A stretch of DNA of 64,000 nucleotides, taken from NCBI RefSeq assembly GCF_042684865.1, contig NZ_JBHUML010000005.1, forward strand, positions 1 through 64,000. The letters run 5' to 3'. The position numbers and the translations under genes were made by a program. A model generated the notes under the pieces. That model did no database searches, had not been told where the DNA came from, and worked only from the letters and a program-made list of their open reading frames with translations. The DNA comes from Salibacterium lacus. Lineage in GTDB: Bacteria > Bacillota > Bacilli > Bacillales > Marinococcaceae. Positions 62,212-64,000 of the stretch are shown here, piece after piece (position 1 is the first letter of the stretch; each line of letters begins with the position of its first letter).

Positions 62212-63462
62212 TCAGCAGAACGAGTCTTTGGATTTTGGCACAGACAGTCCGAACAGCGGCCGGATAAAAAGGGCTACAAAGGTGCCGGCAAGGGCGAGAA
62301 TGCCCCATAGATAGCCGTGCAGACTGAACGAGGCGATACCGGTGAAATACGCACCGATATTACAGCCAAAGGCCAGACGGGCGCCGTATCCCATCAACAG
62401 ACCGCCGATGACAGCGGCGGATACGTTTTTCTTGTTCATGCTGGTAAAACGGAACAGACCGCCTGCCGCAGATGCGATAAAGGCGCCGAGAATGACACCG
62501 AAGTTCAAAACGCTGGTTCCGTGGGCGAAAACACTGGACTGCAGCGTTTCGGCGCTGCTTCCCTGCCAGTATCCCCAGCTGGCCACGTCGATTCCCATCG
62601 TTTGAAGAACCTGGGATCCCCAGAGGGTAAACCCTGACGTGACACCCCAGCCGCTGCCGCGGGTAAGAAGTGTCAGCGCGTTAAGGACTGCAAGCACGAC
62701 AGCTGCGGTTATGAGCGGCCATGATCCGCGGAGAATTCTCTTCCAGCCTGATGCCTTCGGTAGTGCGGGCATGCGGGGCGGCTGTGTCTTTTTCTCACGG
62801 CGCAGGGTCCACCAAATGATGAATCCGAAAAAGAGAATCGAAACGACCCATGCGCCGAAGTAGCCGAGTCCGGTTGATGTTGCAAGGGATACCGATCCAA
62901 ACGACGGCATTTCCTCAGACCAAAACGGCAGATGGTAGGCGCCGAGGGTCGCGCCGATGATGAAAAAGAGCAGGGTCACAAACATCACGGAGCGCCCCCC
63001 GCCGACGGCGTACAATGTACCGGATGCGCACCCGCCTCCAAGCTGCATGCCAAGGCCGAATAAAAATGCGCCGACGACAAGGCTGACACCAATTGGTGCG
63101 ATGTTACCCGTTGCGGCTCCTCCGAAAAAAGTGACGCCTATTGCAAGAATCGGAGCGAACAGCGTAACGGCAACCGCGAGCATAACCATATGCGCCCGCA
63201 GCGCCTGCCCGTTTCCGACGGAAGCGAACCTCCGGAAGGCAGAAGTGAATCCGAACCTGGCATGGAATAACGTATAGCCAAGTAACAGCCCGAGAATTAA
63301 AAGGATTGGCTGGGCAGGCTGTTGTGTGACAGCCAGGAAAATGGTTAATATTGCCGATACAATAAGGGCACCGACAACAAGCGGCGTCTGGGCCGGGTTC
63401 AAACCGGGATCTTTGGCGCCTTCGTGTTGATGACTGGTAACAGCTTCTGCTTGAACCGCCAT
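62212..63462 (-). CDS. YeeE/YedE-family transporter
   Basis: A 416-aa membrane protein with about eleven spans and the duplicated YeeE/YedE domain: cysteine motifs LGGGCASGTLYAVGGG in the first half and AFGCNIGAYFTG in the second. E. coli-type relatives take up thiosulfate, and one subgroup (YedE/FdhT) is linked to selenium. ATG 63462 has AGAGGTGG upstream. With mnmH and the probable selenoprotein in this window a selenium role is possible but unproved; no TusA is adjacent. Confidence 0.85.
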   Translation of the reverse strand: MAVQAEAVTSHQHEGAKDPGLNPAQTPLVVGALIVSAILTIFLAVTQQPAQPILLILGLLLGYTLFHARFGFTSAFRRFASVGNGQALRAHMVMLAVAVTLFAPILAIGVTFFGGAATGNIAPIGVSLVVGAFLFGLGMQLGGGCASGTLYAVGGGRSVMFVTLLFFIIGATLGAYHLPFWSEEMPSFGSVSLATSTGLGYFGAWVVSILFFGFIIWWTLRREKKTQPPRMPALPKASGWKRILRGSWPLITAAVVLAVLNALTLLTRGSGWGVTSGFTLWGSQVLQTMGIDVASWGYWQGSSAETLQSSVFAHGTSVLNFGVILGAFIASAAGGLFRFTSMNKKNVSAAVIGGLLMGYGARLAFGCNIGAYFTGIASFSLHGYLWGILALAGTFVALFIRPLFGLSVPKSKDSFC

Positions 63463-63618
63463 ATTATCCACCTCTTTCTTATAATACCTATAGTAATAGT
63501 AGGGTTTTAATTCAAATAACATTATATACCCCTGTCATTCGGCTTGTAAAGTTATATGCTGTCATACATTTTCCCCGGAATTCCGCGCTGTGCCGCGCCT
63601 TTTTTCATTACACAAAAA

Positions 63619-63899
63619 GAGTCTGAGACAAAACTTCTATAAGATAGAAAAATACCGAACGATTTCAAAAAATCGTTCGGTATTTTTCGTTGCTGAGACA
63701 AGCCGCTACGCCAAAATGCTTTGCTTTCCGCGGGCACGGCTCAAGCCTCCTCGGAAGAAAACCGCTTCCTGCGGGGTCTTGAGACTCGTGCTGTTCCCGC
63801 AGGAGTCAAAGCATTTTGGCTCCGCTGCTATACAGCTTTTGATTAGTGAACCGGAAAATTCGTGTTATCTGCCGCATCATGTGCTTTTGTCCCAAACTC
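63619..63899. repeat. Dispersed element with GAGTyTGrGACAAAA termini (copy C, 281 bp)
   Basis: Termini GAGTCTGAGACAAAA and TTTTGTCCCAAACTC are inverted repeats. Near the left end is a perfect hairpin (arms ATACCGAACGATTT / AAATCGTTCGGTAT, 63648-63687) shared with copy B. A nested palindrome lies at 63710-63820. No ORF. The region 63463-63907 contains no gene. Confidence 0.72.
63710..63820. repeat. 111-bp nested palindrome, Bacillus CTTTCCGCGGG-type repeat
   Basis: The 14-bp ends GCCAAAATGCTTTG and CAAAGCATTTTGGC are perfectly complementary. The interior contains CTTTCCGCGGGCACGG and CTGTTCCCGCAGGAG, a motif pair I know as a common dispersed repeat in Bacillus genomes. Confidence 0.65.
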
Positions 63900-63907
63900 T
63901 CTTCTTC

Positions 63908-64000
63908 TTAATTTCGAATCATATAGTCAAAGGCTCCCAGTGCTGCAGCCGCACCGGATCCCATCGACGTGATGATCTGTTTGTACGGCATGTCCGTGCA
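63908..64000 (-). CDS. ahpF: Alkyl hydroperoxide reductase subunit F, C-terminal end (partial)
   Basis: The minus strand from the window edge reads CTDMPYKQIITSMGSGAAAA, then ALGAFDYMIRN and a TAA stop at 63908-63910. This is the end of AhpF (NADH-dependent thioredoxin reductase-like partner of AhpC). Only 30 residues are in the window; the related TrxB-type reductases end differently. Confidence 0.8.
   Translation of the reverse strand, partial: CTDMPYKQIITSMGSGAAAALGAFDYMIRN

Overview
The window looks like chromosomal DNA of a spore-forming Firmicute of the Bacillaceae (Alkalicoccus/Salisediminibacterium-like; genus is inference). The signs are strong AGGAGG-type ribosome binding sites, frequent TTG/GTG starts, sporulation genes (ytvI, cotJABC), two SinR/SinI sets, ytvA, cshA, a yfmR-like ABC-F gene and CotJC-type Mn catalase. 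Acidic proteins, a BCCT betaine-type carrier and a large Na+/H+ antiporter suggest a halophilic or alkaliphilic life.

Layout. 0-9 kb: BCCT carrier (apparently starting at ATT), then a peptide ABC transporter with its binding protein divergent from permeases and ATPases. 9-18 kb: EAL-only protein, PD-(D/E)XK nuclease, manA, DUF6884, ytvI, a 3D-domain wall protein, mnmH (2-selenouridine tRNA synthase), an aldehyde dehydrogenase and a 21-nt repeat array. 18-24 kb: GltS-type symporter and a Fur-controlled siderophore importer with a fused double permease. 24-29 kb: two opposed sinR/sinI sets, a lipid kinase and a Fur-controlled DUF2325 pair. 29-34 kb: antiporter, a peroxiredoxin-like gene with an in-frame TGA at its redox cysteine (probable selenoprotein), a 3-dehydroquinate synthase II-like protein, SodC-like lipoprotein and TerC. 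34-43 kb: ABC-F, cshA, mqo, topB. 43-49 kb: CitS/CitT-like two-component system followed by a tctCBA transporter with a CcpA (cre) site, then ohr. 49-57 kb: ytvA, csp, recQ, a PQQ-type sugar dehydrogenase, a second 21-nt array, cotJ, an ion channel and an M20 peptidase. 57.6-60.3 kb: tRNA-Leu followed by an AT-rich island with a retron (ncRNA plus RT-TOPRIM fusion) beside a decayed transposase. 60-64 kb: DUF1648, sirtuin, an amt remnant in a repeat-rich stretch, YeeE/YedE transporter and the C-terminus of ahpF.

The main systems are a RT-TOPRIM retron resembling type I-C retrons (probable phage defence), a probable selenocysteine peroxiredoxin with a plausible bacterial SECIS hairpin alongside mnmH, two opposed Sin switches, and several families of undescribed non-coding repeats: an element with GAGTyTGrGACAAAA termini in three places, two homologous 21-nt arrays that share a 19-nt fourth unit, and two repeat-packed intergenic regions.
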